Counted from the stretch's first letter, positions 53,483 through 62,749 are shown. The stretch: DNA of 64,000 nt from Epilithonimonas mollis (GCF_900142325.1 NZ_FRAM01000003.1:1-64000); one strand, 5' to 3'. Translations and numbers: made by a program. Notes: generated from the sequence alone by a model not told the origin.

Positions 53483-56023
53483 ATGTTCAAAAACAAGAAA
53501 AATCTAATATTCATCGTAGCAAGTCTTGTTATTTTCGTTTTACTGGCGGTAGTTTATGCCAATCCTGTGATCTCGGGAAAACGATTGATGCAGCACGATA
53601 TCGTTTTTTACAAAGGTGGCGCAGAAGAACTTTTGCAATACCGCGCCAATAATGATAAAGAAACCTACTGGAGCGATGCAATGTTTGGCGGAATGCCCAC
53701 TTATCAGACAGGAGTGCAATTCCGCGGCGATGTGATCAAAAAAATAGATGATGTTTTCATGTTTCTTCCAAAACCTGCAAATTATTTGTTTTTACTATTT
53801 GCCGGATTTTTCTTTTTGGGAATGGTTGCTGTCAGAAATTGGAAATATGCCCTTCTAGGCGCAACATTTTTTGGATTGTCCACTTATTTCTACATTATCA
53901 TTGCAGCCGGACATAACGGAAAAGTTCATACGATTGCCTATTTCGCACCGCTTTTAGCCGGAATCCTACTCGTTTATTTTAGAAAAAAATATATTCTTGG
54001 CTTTATCGTCACTGCACTTTTTGCAGGCCTGCAGATTTGTGCGAATCACCCGCAGATGACTTATTATCTGTTCTTAGGATTGGGATTTCTGTTTTTGTCA
54101 GAATTGATAAGAGCCTTTAAAGGAAAAATCGAATGGAGACATTTCCTGGTCTCTTCCGGAATTGTTGCATTCGCAGTAGTAATCGGTGTTGGAATGAATT
54201 CCCAAAGAATAATGGCGAATGCAGAATATGTGAAAGAAACCGTTCGTGGAAAGCAAATTTTGAATACAGGTTCTCACACCGCCGGAAAATCCGGAATGGA
54301 TAAAGAAAGCATCACCATGTGGAGCTACGGAAAACTGGAAACACTTAACTTATTTATTCCTAGATTAATGGGCGGAGGAAGTCAGGAACCGGGTTCTGAC
54401 AAGATGATGGAAAAAGTGCAGGAACTGGCTCAGGAAAATATCAGATCCCAACAGGAATATGATATGATGACAAGAGGTTTCGGAAGCCTGACTTATTGGG
54501 GAGACCAGCCGAGCACATCTGGTCCAGCTTACCAAGGTGCGGTGGTTTGTTTCCTTGCAATTTTAGGCTTTTTCTTTGCCGGAAAAAAATACAGATATTG
54601 GATTTTAGGCGCTTCGATTTTGACCATATTCCTAGCTTGGGGAAGCAACTTTGCTGTGCTTACAGATTTCTTTATCGATTATGTTCCGATGTACAATAAA
54701 TTCCGTGCGCCATCTTCTATCTTGGTCGTCGTCGAGTTTTTATTCCCATTGATTGCAATTCTTGGATTGTACAAATTCTTTACGGATGAAAAACTGACGG
54801 AAGAATATAAAAAGAAAATTTTGCTTTACGTTTCAGGAACAGTTCTCGGAATCACATTGATTCTGTTGTTTTTCGGAAAAGGAATTTTAGGTTTCTCCAC
54901 AGCCAATGAGAAAACTTATCTTCCGCCATTTTTACTGGATTATTTGGTTGGTGAAAGAGCATCGATGTTCCAAGCTGATGCAATCAAAGCTGTTTTTTAT
55001 GTTTTGATTACAGCAGGTGCATTATTTTTAGGACTAAAGAAAAAACTGAATGTCAACATTGTTTTATTGATTATTGGATTCGTAAGTTTGTTTGATCTCT
55101 GGACCGTTAACATGCGTTATTTGAATGATGATAATTTTGTAGATAAAACTTTTGCAGATTCTCCTTTCCAGACAGAAAATTCGGAATATCTGATGAGCAA
55201 AGCTGGAAACGATTCCTTTGTTCAAAGTCTTTTGCAACAGACTGAAGTGAACAAAGCTTTACAAACGATTGCTGAAAAAGATAAAGACCATTACAGGATT
55301 TTCAATAATATTCTCTCAACATTCAGTGAGACAAATACATCTTTTTTCAAATCATCGATAGGTGGTTACCATGCTGTAAAACTGAGACGTTATGATGATT
55401 TAATCAACAAATATTTTTCATCAACTGACCAGGTGAAAACGATCAGAATCCTGAATATGCTTAACACCAAATACTTCTTAGTCGGTGATCAACAAAAACC
55501 GGAAATCACACCTAATCCTGAAGCAAATGGCAATGCGTGGTTTGTTTCTGACATCAAATTCGTGGACAATCCTAATGAAGAGCTGAACGAAACTGGAAAT
55601 GTAGACACCAAGAAAATTGCTGTGATTTCCAAAGATGATAAAGCTTATTTCAACGGAAAAAATCTGGCAAAAGATTCAACTGCTTATTTGGATTTGAAAA
55701 CTTATCAGCCAAACGAATTATCTTTCGAGTCTTCTTCTAAAACACCACAATTGGCCATATTTTCAGAGATTTATTATCCGCACGGCTGGAATGTTTATCT
55801 GGATGGAAACAAGGTAGATTACATCAAAGCTAATTATCTTTTGAGAGCACTTTACGTTCCAGCAGGCAAGCATAAAATCGAAATGAAATTTGAACCGGCT
55901 GTTATCGAAACTGGGAAATTATTCTCTTTAATCAGTTTTGGACTGTTTGTTTTATTGAGTTTAATTGGAGTTTATTTTTTGATTATGAATTCTCGGAAAT
56001 CTGAGGTTGCGGAAGTTTATTAA
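53483..56023 (+). CDS. YfhO-family membrane protein
   Basis: Very large polytopic membrane protein of 846 residues. About 12 helices (for example NLIFIVASLVIFVLLAVVYA, YLFLLFAGFFFLGMVAV and HFLVSSGIVAFAVVIGVGM) alternate with soluble loops. The family marks are an early Gly/Asp-rich loop (WSDAMFGGMPTYQ), MWSYGKLETLNLFIPRLMGGG and a C-terminal soluble part with HGWNVYLDGNKVDYIKANYLLRALYVPAGKH. YfhO relatives resemble GT-C glycosyltransferases and act in teichoic-acid or polymer glycosylation in Firmicutes; in Bacteroidota the substrate is unknown. An RDD gene follows by 17 bp. Confidence 0.85.
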   Translation: MFKNKKNLIFIVASLVIFVLLAVVYANPVISGKRLMQHDIVFYKGGAEELLQYRANNDKETYWSDAMFGGMPTYQTGVQFRGDVIKKIDDVFMFLPKPANYLFLLFAGFFFLGMVAVRNWKYALLGATFFGLSTYFYIIIAAGHNGKVHTIAYFAPLLAGILLVYFRKKYILGFIVTALFAGLQICANHPQMTYYLFLGLGFLFLSELIRAFKGKIEWRHFLVSSGIVAFAVVIGVGMNSQRIMANAEYVKETVRGKQILNTGSHTAGKSGMDKESITMWSYGKLETLNLFIPRLMGGGSQEPGSDKMMEKVQELAQENIRSQQEYDMMTRGFGSLTYWGDQPSTSGPAYQGAVVCFLAILGFFFAGKKYRYWILGASILTIFLAWGSNFAVLTDFFIDYVPMYNKFRAPSSILVVVEFLFPLIAILGLYKFFTDEKLTEEYKKKILLYVSGTVLGITLILLFFGKGILGFSTANEKTYLPPFLLDYLVGERASMFQADAIKAVFYVLITAGALFLGLKKKLNVNIVLLIIGFVSLFDLWTVNMRYLNDDNFVDKTFADSPFQTENSEYLMSKAGNDSFVQSLLQQTEVNKALQTIAEKDKDHYRIFNNILSTFSETNTSFFKSSIGGYHAVKLRRYDDLINKYFSSTDQVKTIRILNMLNTKYFLVGDQQKPEITPNPEANGNAWFVSDIKFVDNPNEELNETGNVDTKKIAVISKDDKAYFNGKNLAKDSTAYLDLKTYQPNELSFESSSKTPQLAIFSEIYYPHGWNVYLDGNKVDYIKANYLLRALYVPAGKHKIEMKFEPAVIETGKLFSLISFGLFVLLSLIGVYFLIMNSRKSEVAEVY

Positions 56024-56040
56024 TTAGTTTATTAAATCAA

Positions 56041-56454
56041 GTGAAAAATAAAAAATTTATTTCCCGAAGATTTCTAGCTGGTTTTATAGATTATTCCATA
56101 ATAATCGCTATAAATGCTTATTATATTTATTCTTTTGGAAGTTTGAATGATGAAGGCGGATATTCTGTAACTGGATTCAAAACATTTCCAATAATAATTT
56201 TTTGGTTTGTCTATTTATGTGTAATCGAAACAACTTTTAGCTCAACGTTAGGAAATTTCATTGTGCAATTAAAACCAGTTGATTTGCAAACCGAAAATAA
56301 AATTACTTTGAAGCAATCTTGTTTACGACATATTGCGGATGTTTTAGATATGTTCTTCTTTGGATTAGTAGCAATTATTATTATAAAAAACTCAAACGAG
56401 AGTCAAAGATTAGGAGATTTACTTGCGAAATCGAAAGTTATAGAAAACAAATAA
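56041..56454 (+). CDS. RDD-family membrane protein
   Basis: Membrane protein of 137 residues with a GTG start. The conserved N-terminal block FISRRFLAGFIDYSIIIAINAYYIY gives the family Arg and Asp. TTFSSTLGNFIVQLKPVD is the second conserved segment, followed by LRHIADVLDMFFFG and RLGDLLAKSKVI. It has three helices. RDD proteins have been linked to ion transport, without firm proof. It lies 17 bp after the YfhO gene, so it is likely co-transcribed, and it ends in a terminator. Confidence 0.85.
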   Translation: MKNKKFISRRFLAGFIDYSIIIAINAYYIYSFGSLNDEGGYSVTGFKTFPIIIFWFVYLCVIETTFSSTLGNFIVQLKPVDLQTENKITLKQSCLRHIADVLDMFFFGLVAIIIIKNSNESQRLGDLLAKSKVIENK

Positions 56455-56474
56455 AAGCAAAGACAATTTTAAAA

Positions 56475-56505
56475 TCAAAGCAACTCAGATTGAGTTGCTT
56501 TTTTA
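56475..56505. terminator. Bidirectional terminator between RDD and mvaD
   Basis: AAAGCAACTCA (56477-56487) pairs with TGAGTTGCTTT (56491-56501) with a 3-base loop and T-run, between convergent genes. Confidence 0.85.
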
Positions 56506-56514
56506 TACAAACAG

Positions 56515-57570
56515 TTAAAACCTCATCACATCCTTCACAACGCCGCCTTTCTGAGTCAGTGGTATAAGTTCTGTTTTGATAAAGTCTTTAATTCTGTCAT
56601 TGTCAATATCATTAGGGAAAAGGAGATGAACATTAGCTCCTGCATCCAGCGTAAAAAATAACGGCAAACCTGTAATTCTCCGGAAATCCCAGATTTTATT
56701 GATAACTTCAAGTGTTCCTGTTTTCATGAGAATAAAAGCCGGGTCACTCATCATCATCATTGCATGAAGAGTCAGCGCCTCGTGTTCTACAAGCTTTATA
56801 AAACCTTCCATATCGCCTGTTAAAAGAATGGTTTTCAGCTTCGCAAAATTTTCGTGTGCCTCCTGAAAACGTCTTTCTGCATAAGGATTTGTGTTCATGA
56901 GACCATGACCAACTGTGGAAGAAACCGACTTCTGACCTTCGTGAATCAGCAAAACCCAATCATTAAAATTTTTAAATATTGGATGAATATCAACATTAGG
57001 ATATTGAATGGCATACAAATCGGAACTTTCTGCAACTTCATCTGTTTTGCCCCAAACAACCAGACCTTCGTAAAGACTTCTGCAAGCACTTCCACTTCCT
57101 AATCTTGCCAGGAAGCTTTCTTTTTTTGTTTTAAAATCTTCATCGGTAACTCCTGTAAAAAAGTTATCCAGATTCATCAGGCATTTTGCAATGGCTCCAA
57201 AACCTGAAGCCGAACTTGCAATTCCGGAGCTGTGAGGAAAAGTATTTTCCGTTTTGATAATATATTTACCTTTTAGTATCCATGGCAGATATTGCTCGAT
57301 ATTTTTGAAATACTTTTCAATTTTTTCAGCAAATTTTTGCTCATCATTTCCTGCTAAAAAAGTCTGAACAGAGAAATCTTCTCCTGCAAAAAACTCAATC
57401 ACCGTGTTGGTTCTGCAATGGCTCAAAGTATAGCTGATACTAGGATTAGCCGGAATTTGATTGTCATATTTCCCCCAATATTTGATCAGTGCGATATTGG
57501 AAGGACAGCTTGCTGAAACTACTTGACTGGATATCTGAAATTGGGGACTTCCCAAGAATTCTTGCTTCAT
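56515..57570 (-). CDS. mvaD: Diphosphomevalonate decarboxylase
   Basis: GHMP-kinase-fold enzyme of 351 residues that converts mevalonate diphosphate to isopentenyl diphosphate with ATP, the last step of the mevalonate pathway used by Flavobacteriia for isoprenoids. It starts SCPSNIALIKYWGKYD, which is diagnostic, and has TFPHSSGIASSASGFGA (the phosphate-binding Ser-rich loop) and LGSGSACRSLYEG. The ATG at 57570 is preferred over a TTG at 57588 because a -7 box TAAATTTG (57598-57591) lies just upstream. Other mevalonate genes are not in the window. Confidence 0.93.
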   Translation of the reverse strand: MKQEFLGSPQFQISSQVVSASCPSNIALIKYWGKYDNQIPANPSISYTLSHCRTNTVIEFFAGEDFSVQTFLAGNDEQKFAEKIEKYFKNIEQYLPWILKGKYIIKTENTFPHSSGIASSASGFGAIAKCLMNLDNFFTGVTDEDFKTKKESFLARLGSGSACRSLYEGLVVWGKTDEVAESSDLYAIQYPNVDIHPIFKNFNDWVLLIHEGQKSVSSTVGHGLMNTNPYAERRFQEAHENFAKLKTILLTGDMEGFIKLVEHEALTLHAMMMMSDPAFILMKTGTLEVINKIWDFRRITGLPLFFTLDAGANVHLLFPNDIDNDRIKDFIKTELIPLTQKGGVVKDVMRF

Positions 57571-57590
57571 AAGTTTGGCTTTTTGCAAGG

Positions 57591-57598
57591 CAAATTTA
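57591..57598 (-). promoter_or_regulatory. mvaD promoter -7 box
   Basis: Minus-strand TAAATTTG, 20 bp before the ATG at 57570. A plus-strand TAAATTTG (57628-57635) nearby probably serves the divergent glucosaminidase gene. Confidence 0.5.
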
Positions 57599-57689
57599 AT
57601 GTATTTCGCAATGACTAAAAATATTTTTAAATTTGCAAAGGCATCTTCTATATTATCAATGGTATTAATTATAGATTAAAAAAGCAATT

Positions 57690-58142
57690 ATGCGTTTTAA
57701 GAATTTAGGAATCAAAGCTTTATCGGTATTGATTATTTTTTTCAGTTTGACAATGTCTGGTCAAAATTCTTATATCAATCAATATAAATCTGTTGCGGCC
57801 GAATTGTCTCAGGAATTCGGGATTCCGGCGGCGATTATTCTTTCGGTAGCTTACGTGGAAACTGGCGGCGGGAATAGTAAACATTGTCAGACGCTTAACA
57901 ATCATTTCGGAATCGTCGGAAAGAACACCGTCAATAATTCCAGATTCAAAAGTTTTGAAAGCTCTAAAGAATCATTCAGGTCTTTCTGCGAAATGATTTC
58001 AAGAAAAAAATATTACCAAAAACTAAAAGGCAATCTTAATAATTCCGAATGGCTCAATGCAATTGCTTCTGCCGGTTATGCTTCCAAACCAACGGAATGG
58101 AAACATAAAATCAAACTGGTTATCCAGAAATTCGGATTATGA
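57690..58142 (+). CDS. Glucosaminidase-domain peptidoglycan hydrolase
   Basis: Exported enzyme of 150 residues with a signal peptide (LSVLIIFFSLTMSGQ) and one glucosaminidase/FlgJ-type domain. The motifs are GIPAAIILSVAYVETGGGNS (catalytic Glu), HCQTLNNHFGIVGKN, the aromatic SKESFRSFCEMI and ASAGYASKPTEWKHKIKLVI. It would cut peptidoglycan between N-acetylglucosamine and N-acetylmuramic acid. The domain fills the mature protein, without a LysM anchor. It is divergent from mvaD, 119 bp apart. Confidence 0.9.
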   Translation: MRFKNLGIKALSVLIIFFSLTMSGQNSYINQYKSVAAELSQEFGIPAAIILSVAYVETGGGNSKHCQTLNNHFGIVGKNTVNNSRFKSFESSKESFRSFCEMISRKKYYQKLKGNLNNSEWLNAIASAGYASKPTEWKHKIKLVIQKFGL

Positions 58143-58149
58143 TTTATAA

Positions 58150-58178
58150 AAAACCGCCTCAATTAATCGAGGCGTTTA
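58150..58178. terminator. Bidirectional terminator between the glucosaminidase and ABM genes
   Basis: CGCCTC (58155-58160) pairs with GAGGCG (58169-58174), extended by A and T runs with one bulge, between convergent genes. Confidence 0.7.
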
Positions 58179-58182
58179 AATT

Positions 58183-58473
58183 TTATACCAATTTTGCTAG
58201 ATAAATCTCAGCAGGTTTTTCTAATAAACTGGGTGCTTTTTCTACAAATTCTTTGATGTAAGATTGCTGATTATGCGCATCCAAACCTTCCTTACTTTTC
58301 CAAATCTCGTGAAAGATAAAAACCGATTCGTCATCCAGACTTTGCTGTAATTCATACTTTTCGCAAGCTTTTTCTTTTCTGGTATTTAAAACCATATTAT
58401 CAAGAATTGATTTCAAATCCTGAACTGATTCCTTTTTTGCCTTTAAAATTGCGGTCAAATAGATTGATATCAT
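58183..58473 (-). CDS. ABM-domain quinol monooxygenase-like protein, second copy
   Basis: Protein of 96 residues of the ABM/YgiN fold, paralogous to the gene at 34.8 kb. Signatures are ISIYLTAILKAKKESVQDLKSIL, NTRKEKACEKYELQQ, FIFHEIWKSKEGLDAH and LLEKPAEIYLA. Its ATG overlaps the stop codon of the mdaB-like gene by one base (TAATG), so the two are translationally coupled. In E. coli, ygiN stands beside mdaB and acts on quinols, which supports a quinone role here. Confidence 0.88.
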   Translation of the reverse strand: MISIYLTAILKAKKESVQDLKSILDNMVLNTRKEKACEKYELQQSLDDESVFIFHEIWKSKEGLDAHNQQSYIKEFVEKAPSLLEKPAEIYLAKLV

Positions 58474-59093
58474 TAATTTAAAATTTCAGATTCAACATCC
58501 ACGAAAACACTTTTCAGATAATTTTTATATTCGAATTCATAATTATCGATTCGTTCCTTAGTTGCCTGTTTTTCCATATCGTGAAAATGGAAGCTTCCCA
58601 GATTTTTCATTCCTGTGAAAGCATTCATTTTATGAAAACCGAACAAAATACCTTGATCCACAGAATGCTGATTGAAAAATTCGCCCTCCAAAGTGAAAGC
58701 CGTTTCTGGCGCATTCCAGCTTGTGGTCACGAAATATTTTTTACCGTGCATCAAACCGCCAGTTCCGTAATTGATAGCAGGATTCACTCTGGAACGTCCG
58801 TCGCTTTTGTATATTCCGTTGTTATGGCCAGCAGTGAAAACTTCATCAATGTAGAATTTAAGACGATTCGGAACCTGAAACCACCAAACCGGAAAATGAT
58901 AAACCACTACATCTGCCCATTTGAAATTTTCCGCTTCCTCCATTGCATCAAAATCATCATTGATATTGGTCATTCTAACTTCAAATCCCAGTTCTTTAAG
59001 CGTTTCTTTTGTCCAATTCGCAATTGTATTATTAAAACTTCCTCCGGAATGAGCGAACTTTTGTCCACCATTGATTATGAATATATTTTTCAT
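58473..59093 (-). CDS. mdaB: NAD(P)H-dependent quinone oxidoreductase, MdaB-like
   Basis: Flavodoxin-like FAD-dependent oxidoreductase of 206 residues. The first strand and phosphate loop read KNIFIINGGQKFAHSGGSFN. VYHFPVWWFQVPNRLKFYIDEVFTAGHN is the family block, followed by the active-site-like GTGGLMHGKKYFVTTSWNAP. MdaB reduces quinones by two electrons, avoiding radical semiquinones. It shares a transcript with the ABM gene (one-base overlap) and diverges from a LysR regulator whose operator lies in the 100-bp gap. Confidence 0.9.
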   Translation of the reverse strand: MKNIFIINGGQKFAHSGGSFNNTIANWTKETLKELGFEVRMTNINDDFDAMEEAENFKWADVVVYHFPVWWFQVPNRLKFYIDEVFTAGHNNGIYKSDGRSRVNPAINYGTGGLMHGKKYFVTTSWNAPETAFTLEGEFFNQHSVDQGILFGFHKMNAFTGMKNLGSFHFHDMEKQATKERIDNYEFEYKNYLKSVFVDVESEILN

Positions 59094-59165
59094 TTTTAAT
59101 ATTTTTTAATTATTGATAGTGCAAATTTCCGACAGAAAAATCAATTATAAAAATAATATAAATTA

Positions 59166-59192
59166 TATATTTGCATTATAATTATGATGCAA
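59166..59192 (+). promoter_or_regulatory. LysR promoter -7 box and palindromic operator
   Basis: TATATTTG (59166-59173) overlaps a 22-bp palindrome at 59171-59192 with arms TTGCAT and ATGCAA around TATAATTATG; only the central pair is imperfect. It ends one base before the lysR ATG. This fits a LysR-type T-N11-A site for autoregulation and control of the divergent mdaB operon. Confidence 0.65.
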
Positions 59193-59193
59193 T

Positions 59194-60090
59194 ATGATAA
59201 ATCTGGAATGGCTTAGAACTTTTAAAAGTGTGTATGAAACACAATCTTTTACGAAGGCAGCGCGTGAACTTTATATTTCCCAGCCGGGCGTTAGCCTTCA
59301 TATAAGTTCATTGGAAGCTTATGTAGGTTACGCTTTATTTGAAAGAATTTCGAAAAAACTGATCCCGACAGAGAAAGCGAAAATTCTTTATAATTTCACT
59401 CTAGAACCGCTTCTGAAGCTTGAAACAGCCGAACAAACCTTTCATAAAACCACAAAAACCGAACGCCCGACTGTGAGCATCGGGATGTGTTTTGAAACGT
59501 TTCAATTCACGCTGGAAAAGCATATTCCGACATTTGATTTCAATGTGATTATTCGGTTTGGATTGTACGAGCAGATGTTTTCGGATTTGGATAATGGTTT
59601 ACTGGATTTAATCATCACGCCAAGAAAAGCCAATTTGAAAAATCTGAATTTTGATTCATTTTCCAAAGAAAAAATTGTTTTGATCAATGGAACCGGAACC
59701 GACACCACCGAGTTTCAAAACTTGATTAAAAAAAATAAAATTGAGGAAGCCGAAGCCTGGCTGAAACAGCAAATCTGGTACAGCACAGCGGCGGATATGG
59801 AACATCTGAATAATTTCTGGAAAGCGAACTTTAACCGACATCCTGATTTCAAACCGAATTACATTGTCCCGAATATTTGTTCCATTGTCCGATGTTTAAG
59901 CGGTAATTCAGGGTTTTCCGTAGTTCCGGATTTTCTCTGCAAAAAGGAAATTGCAAACGACGGAATCGAGGTAACTTGGGAAGGGAACAACAAAATTGAA
60001 AACACACTTTATTTCGGCGAACGTATAAAAAATAATGTTCAAAATGAGATTGACAGAATCAAGGAAATTTTTAGGAATGAGAATTTTTAA
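59194..60090 (+). CDS. LysR-family transcriptional regulator
   Basis: Regulator of 298 residues. The N-terminal winged HTH is LEWLRTFKSVYETQSFTKAARELYISQPGVSLHISSLE (in part, residues 4-41), typical of LysR. The C-terminal effector-binding domain begins near residue 85 (TVSIGMCFETFQFTL) and contains LDLIITPRKANL. It is divergent from the mdaB-ABM operon, the classical arrangement for a LysR activator of its neighbours, and a palindrome abuts its start. The inducer may be a quinone or an aromatic compound, which is inference. A repeat lies downstream. Confidence 0.9.
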   Translation: MINLEWLRTFKSVYETQSFTKAARELYISQPGVSLHISSLEAYVGYALFERISKKLIPTEKAKILYNFTLEPLLKLETAEQTFHKTTKTERPTVSIGMCFETFQFTLEKHIPTFDFNVIIRFGLYEQMFSDLDNGLLDLIITPRKANLKNLNFDSFSKEKIVLINGTGTDTTEFQNLIKKNKIEEAEAWLKQQIWYSTAADMEHLNNFWKANFNRHPDFKPNYIVPNICSIVRCLSGNSGFSVVPDFLCKKEIANDGIEVTWEGNNKIENTLYFGERIKNNVQNEIDRIKEIFRNENF

Positions 60091-60138
60091 TTATTAAACC
60101 ACAAAAGAAACAAAAGCTATATTTAGATTTATAAAAGG

Positions 60139-60208
60139 CTTCGACTCCGCTCAGCCTGACAATGGTAATCGAATATTATTAGGAATGTCATCCTGAGCGG
60201 AGTCGAAG
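60139..60208. repeat. Dispersed inverted repeat type C, terminator-like
   Basis: Left arm CTTCGACTCCGCTCAGCCTGACA (60139-60161, in two halves CTTCGACTCCGC and TCAGCCTGACA) pairs with TGTCATCCTGAGCGGAG plus TCGAAG (60186-60208), 21 of 23 bp, around a 24-base loop. It is a familiar Flavobacteriia intergenic repeat, located between convergent lysR and murI, where it could act as a bidirectional terminator. Confidence 0.75.
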
Positions 60209-60226
60209 GATTTTTACTAAATATTA

Positions 60227-61057
60227 TCAAAGAACTTTCAGTTCCAAATCTATCGATTTTCCGAAGAATTTTTTAGAGATTTTCTCGAAATTTTTGGTAA
60301 TGTCTGACAAGAAAAACTGATAAGTGGATTGGTGATTTTCCTCGTTCAGAAGATGATGTTTATCCAGAATCATTTTCAATTGATTAGCAACAATATTCGG
60401 AGAATCGATAACACGGACACGGTTTCCGTAATATTGTTTGATTTCATCAATCAACAGAGGATAATGTGTGCAACCTAAAATCAAAGTTTCGATATTTTTT
60501 AATTTACTATTACTCAGATAATTATAAATAATAGAATGCGTAATCGGATGATTTTTGAAACCTTCTTCAATGGCTGGCACCAAAAGAGGCGTTGCCAATT
60601 CATCAACTTTGATAAACTTATTATGCTTGCGAATCGATTTTTTATAAAGCCCTGAATTAACCGTTGCTTTTGTCGCAATCACGCCCACATTATTGTGAAT
60701 TTCATACGACACTTTTTCCGCAACCGGATTGATGACATCAATGACCGGAACTCTTTCAGCAACCAATTCATGAACTTCGTGGAGTGCATTGGCCGTTGCC
60801 GAATTGCAGGCAATGACAATGGCTTTACAATTTTTATCTAATAAAAACTGAGTAATTTTCGTAGAATAACCGACAATGGCTTCACGGGATTTTTCACCAT
60901 AAGGAAGATGTTTGGTATCGCCAAAATAAATCAAATCTTCATTGGGCAACAATCTTTTGATTTCTTTCGCAACAGTTAATCCACCAACGCCGGAATCAAA
61001 AATCCCGATTGGCTGATTGGCTGAAAGATGCGTGTAGTCGGCTTTTTTCTTTTTCAA
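60227..61057 (-). CDS. murI: Glutamate racemase
   Basis: Cofactor-independent racemase of 276 residues making D-glutamate for peptidoglycan. The two catalytic cysteines lie in IVIACNSATANAL and LGCTHYPLLIDEI, and IGIFDSGVGGLTV forms the N-terminal substrate loop. The length is normal. It is a minus-strand gene 45 bp after a DUF4139 gene on the same strand and could be co-transcribed with it. A dispersed repeat follows its stop. Confidence 0.96.
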   Translation of the reverse strand: MKKKKADYTHLSANQPIGIFDSGVGGLTVAKEIKRLLPNEDLIYFGDTKHLPYGEKSREAIVGYSTKITQFLLDKNCKAIVIACNSATANALHEVHELVAERVPVIDVINPVAEKVSYEIHNNVGVIATKATVNSGLYKKSIRKHNKFIKVDELATPLLVPAIEEGFKNHPITHSIIYNYLSNSKLKNIETLILGCTHYPLLIDEIKQYYGNRVRVIDSPNIVANQLKMILDKHHLLNEENHQSTYQFFLSDITKNFEKISKKFFGKSIDLELKVL

Positions 61058-61102
61058 AATTTGGAAAAATTAAAGAACAAAAATACGGAATTTGAAACAA
61101 AA

Positions 61103-62701
61103 TTAATTAAGATTTGATATCGAATAATCCTTTGGATATCTCACTTTGTAACTCACTCTTATTTTTTTGGTTTCTGATGCCGGAATTTTCATATTCCAGG
61201 TTAGATACCCTTTTTCCTTGTCATATTCTGCATTATCACTTTGTAGCAATTCAATTTTCACAGCATCGTCTGTACTCAGAGGAATTTGATCTTTGACTTC
61301 TACATCTATCGTATCTTTTTTATTATTTCTAATAATTATATCATATGTAAAAGTTTTTTCCTGATAAGACGAAAACATTTTCGAACTGGATTTATCATCT
61401 ACAGTTTGTTTTACTACACTTATTTTTTTATCGTTTCCAAGTGTAATGTCAAGCTCGTCAGTTATTTGATTTGGATTGATATTGGTTTCGCCAACATACA
61501 TATTCTCAAAAATGACATTTGCAGTCCCGGGAATCAAATTATATTGGTTAAAATCTTTGACTTTAGCAATGAGAAAAGCATCCTTACTCTGTTTCGGCAC
61601 AATCACATATTTGTAGATTGCGGGAATTTTGGTTTGTTTAAGATTAATAAAATGATCTTCATTATTAGACAAAATATTATACGGAATATCAACATCAAAA
61701 CTAGTATTAAGTTGGTTTTCATTAATTCTAAATCCAGCACCAACAAGCACAACCTCCTCAATTTCCATTGTTTTTGCCGTATCACTTTTGTAAGATCTTT
61801 TCTGGGAACTAGAATAGTTTTTTTCCTTTTCATAAGAATTCAAAAACCACGGGTTCAGAACGGGAATATTGTTATTTCTCGTCGCATATCCATTGATCAA
61901 CGACAACCTTACATCTTTCCAATCTAAACCTGTATCTTGTCTCACCTTCGCTTTGAAAAGTACGTTCAGCGGTTCAGAAATTTTATTGCCTTTGATTTCA
62001 TAAAACGGTTGCCAAGAAACATTCTGTGCAAGATAACTAATATCCATTTTTACGTTTGTAGCAGAATTACTCAAGATTTTAATAACCAAAACGCCATCAG
62101 AGATATTTTCTTCTTTATTTGCATTTTCGTTCAAGCTGTTTCTGAGACGACTTTGTTTTAATGAGAATTTGCTTATTGATTTTTGAAGTTCAGCCCGGCT
62201 GAGACTGATTTCGGTTCTCTTGGTTTTATAATAATCTGTCAATTGTATCAATTGTGCGACAGAAGATGAATTGCTTCCCACCAAAAGTGTTTGATTTTTG
62301 TCTAAAAGTTCCAGCGTTTTAGTTTGCGATTCGAAATCTACATTGGCTTTTGCAATCAGATTATCGAGAATCGTGAGACTGTCGGAAATCGATTTTACTT
62401 TTGGATTTGTTTTATCTAAAAGATTATTGGTTTTATAATCATCAGAGAACTGAACCGAGAGGATGGCAACATTTGGATTGTTGGAATTAATTTGAATTGA
62501 TTTTTCCTCGATTTCTTCAGAAATATTGGTAATAACTACTTCTGAAGGCCCTGCAGGAATATTGAAAGTAGCTGAACTTTGTAATTCTGCAGATGTACGA
62601 TAGATACTGACACCTGAAACTTTTGACTTTACAAAAATTGGTTTTTGAGCAAAACTAAAAAAACCAATTAAGAACAGTATAAAAAATAAATTTCTTTTCA
62701 T
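61103..62701 (-). CDS. DUF4139/DUF4140 (MuiA-family) secreted protein
   Basis: Exported protein of 532 residues. A signal peptide (LFFILFLIGFFSFAQ) is followed by an N-terminal DUF4140 region (SGVSIYRTSAELQSSATFNIPAG), a long coiled coil (about residues 95-185, LSRAELQKSISKFSLKQSRLRNS) and a C-terminal DUF4139 beta-rich domain (ISYLAQNVSWQPFYEIKG; AKVRQDTGLDWKDVRLSL; ETKKIRVSYKVRYP). The family includes the mucoidy inhibitor MuiA, but no molecular function is known. It lies between hemW and murI on the same strand. Confidence 0.88.
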   Translation of the reverse strand: MKRNLFFILFLIGFFSFAQKPIFVKSKVSGVSIYRTSAELQSSATFNIPAGPSEVVITNISEEIEEKSIQINSNNPNVAILSVQFSDDYKTNNLLDKTNPKVKSISDSLTILDNLIAKANVDFESQTKTLELLDKNQTLLVGSNSSSVAQLIQLTDYYKTKRTEISLSRAELQKSISKFSLKQSRLRNSLNENANKEENISDGVLVIKILSNSATNVKMDISYLAQNVSWQPFYEIKGNKISEPLNVLFKAKVRQDTGLDWKDVRLSLINGYATRNNNIPVLNPWFLNSYEKEKNYSSSQKRSYKSDTAKTMEIEEVVLVGAGFRINENQLNTSFDVDIPYNILSNNEDHFINLKQTKIPAIYKYVIVPKQSKDAFLIAKVKDFNQYNLIPGTANVIFENMYVGETNINPNQITDELDITLGNDKKISVVKQTVDDKSSSKMFSSYQEKTFTYDIIIRNNKKDTIDVEVKDQIPLSTDDAVKIELLQSDNAEYDKEKGYLTWNMKIPASETKKIRVSYKVRYPKDYSISNLN

Positions 62702-62749
62702 ATTTTGATATTATACTCAAATATACTTTTTTTAGAGATTGAAAAGTCA

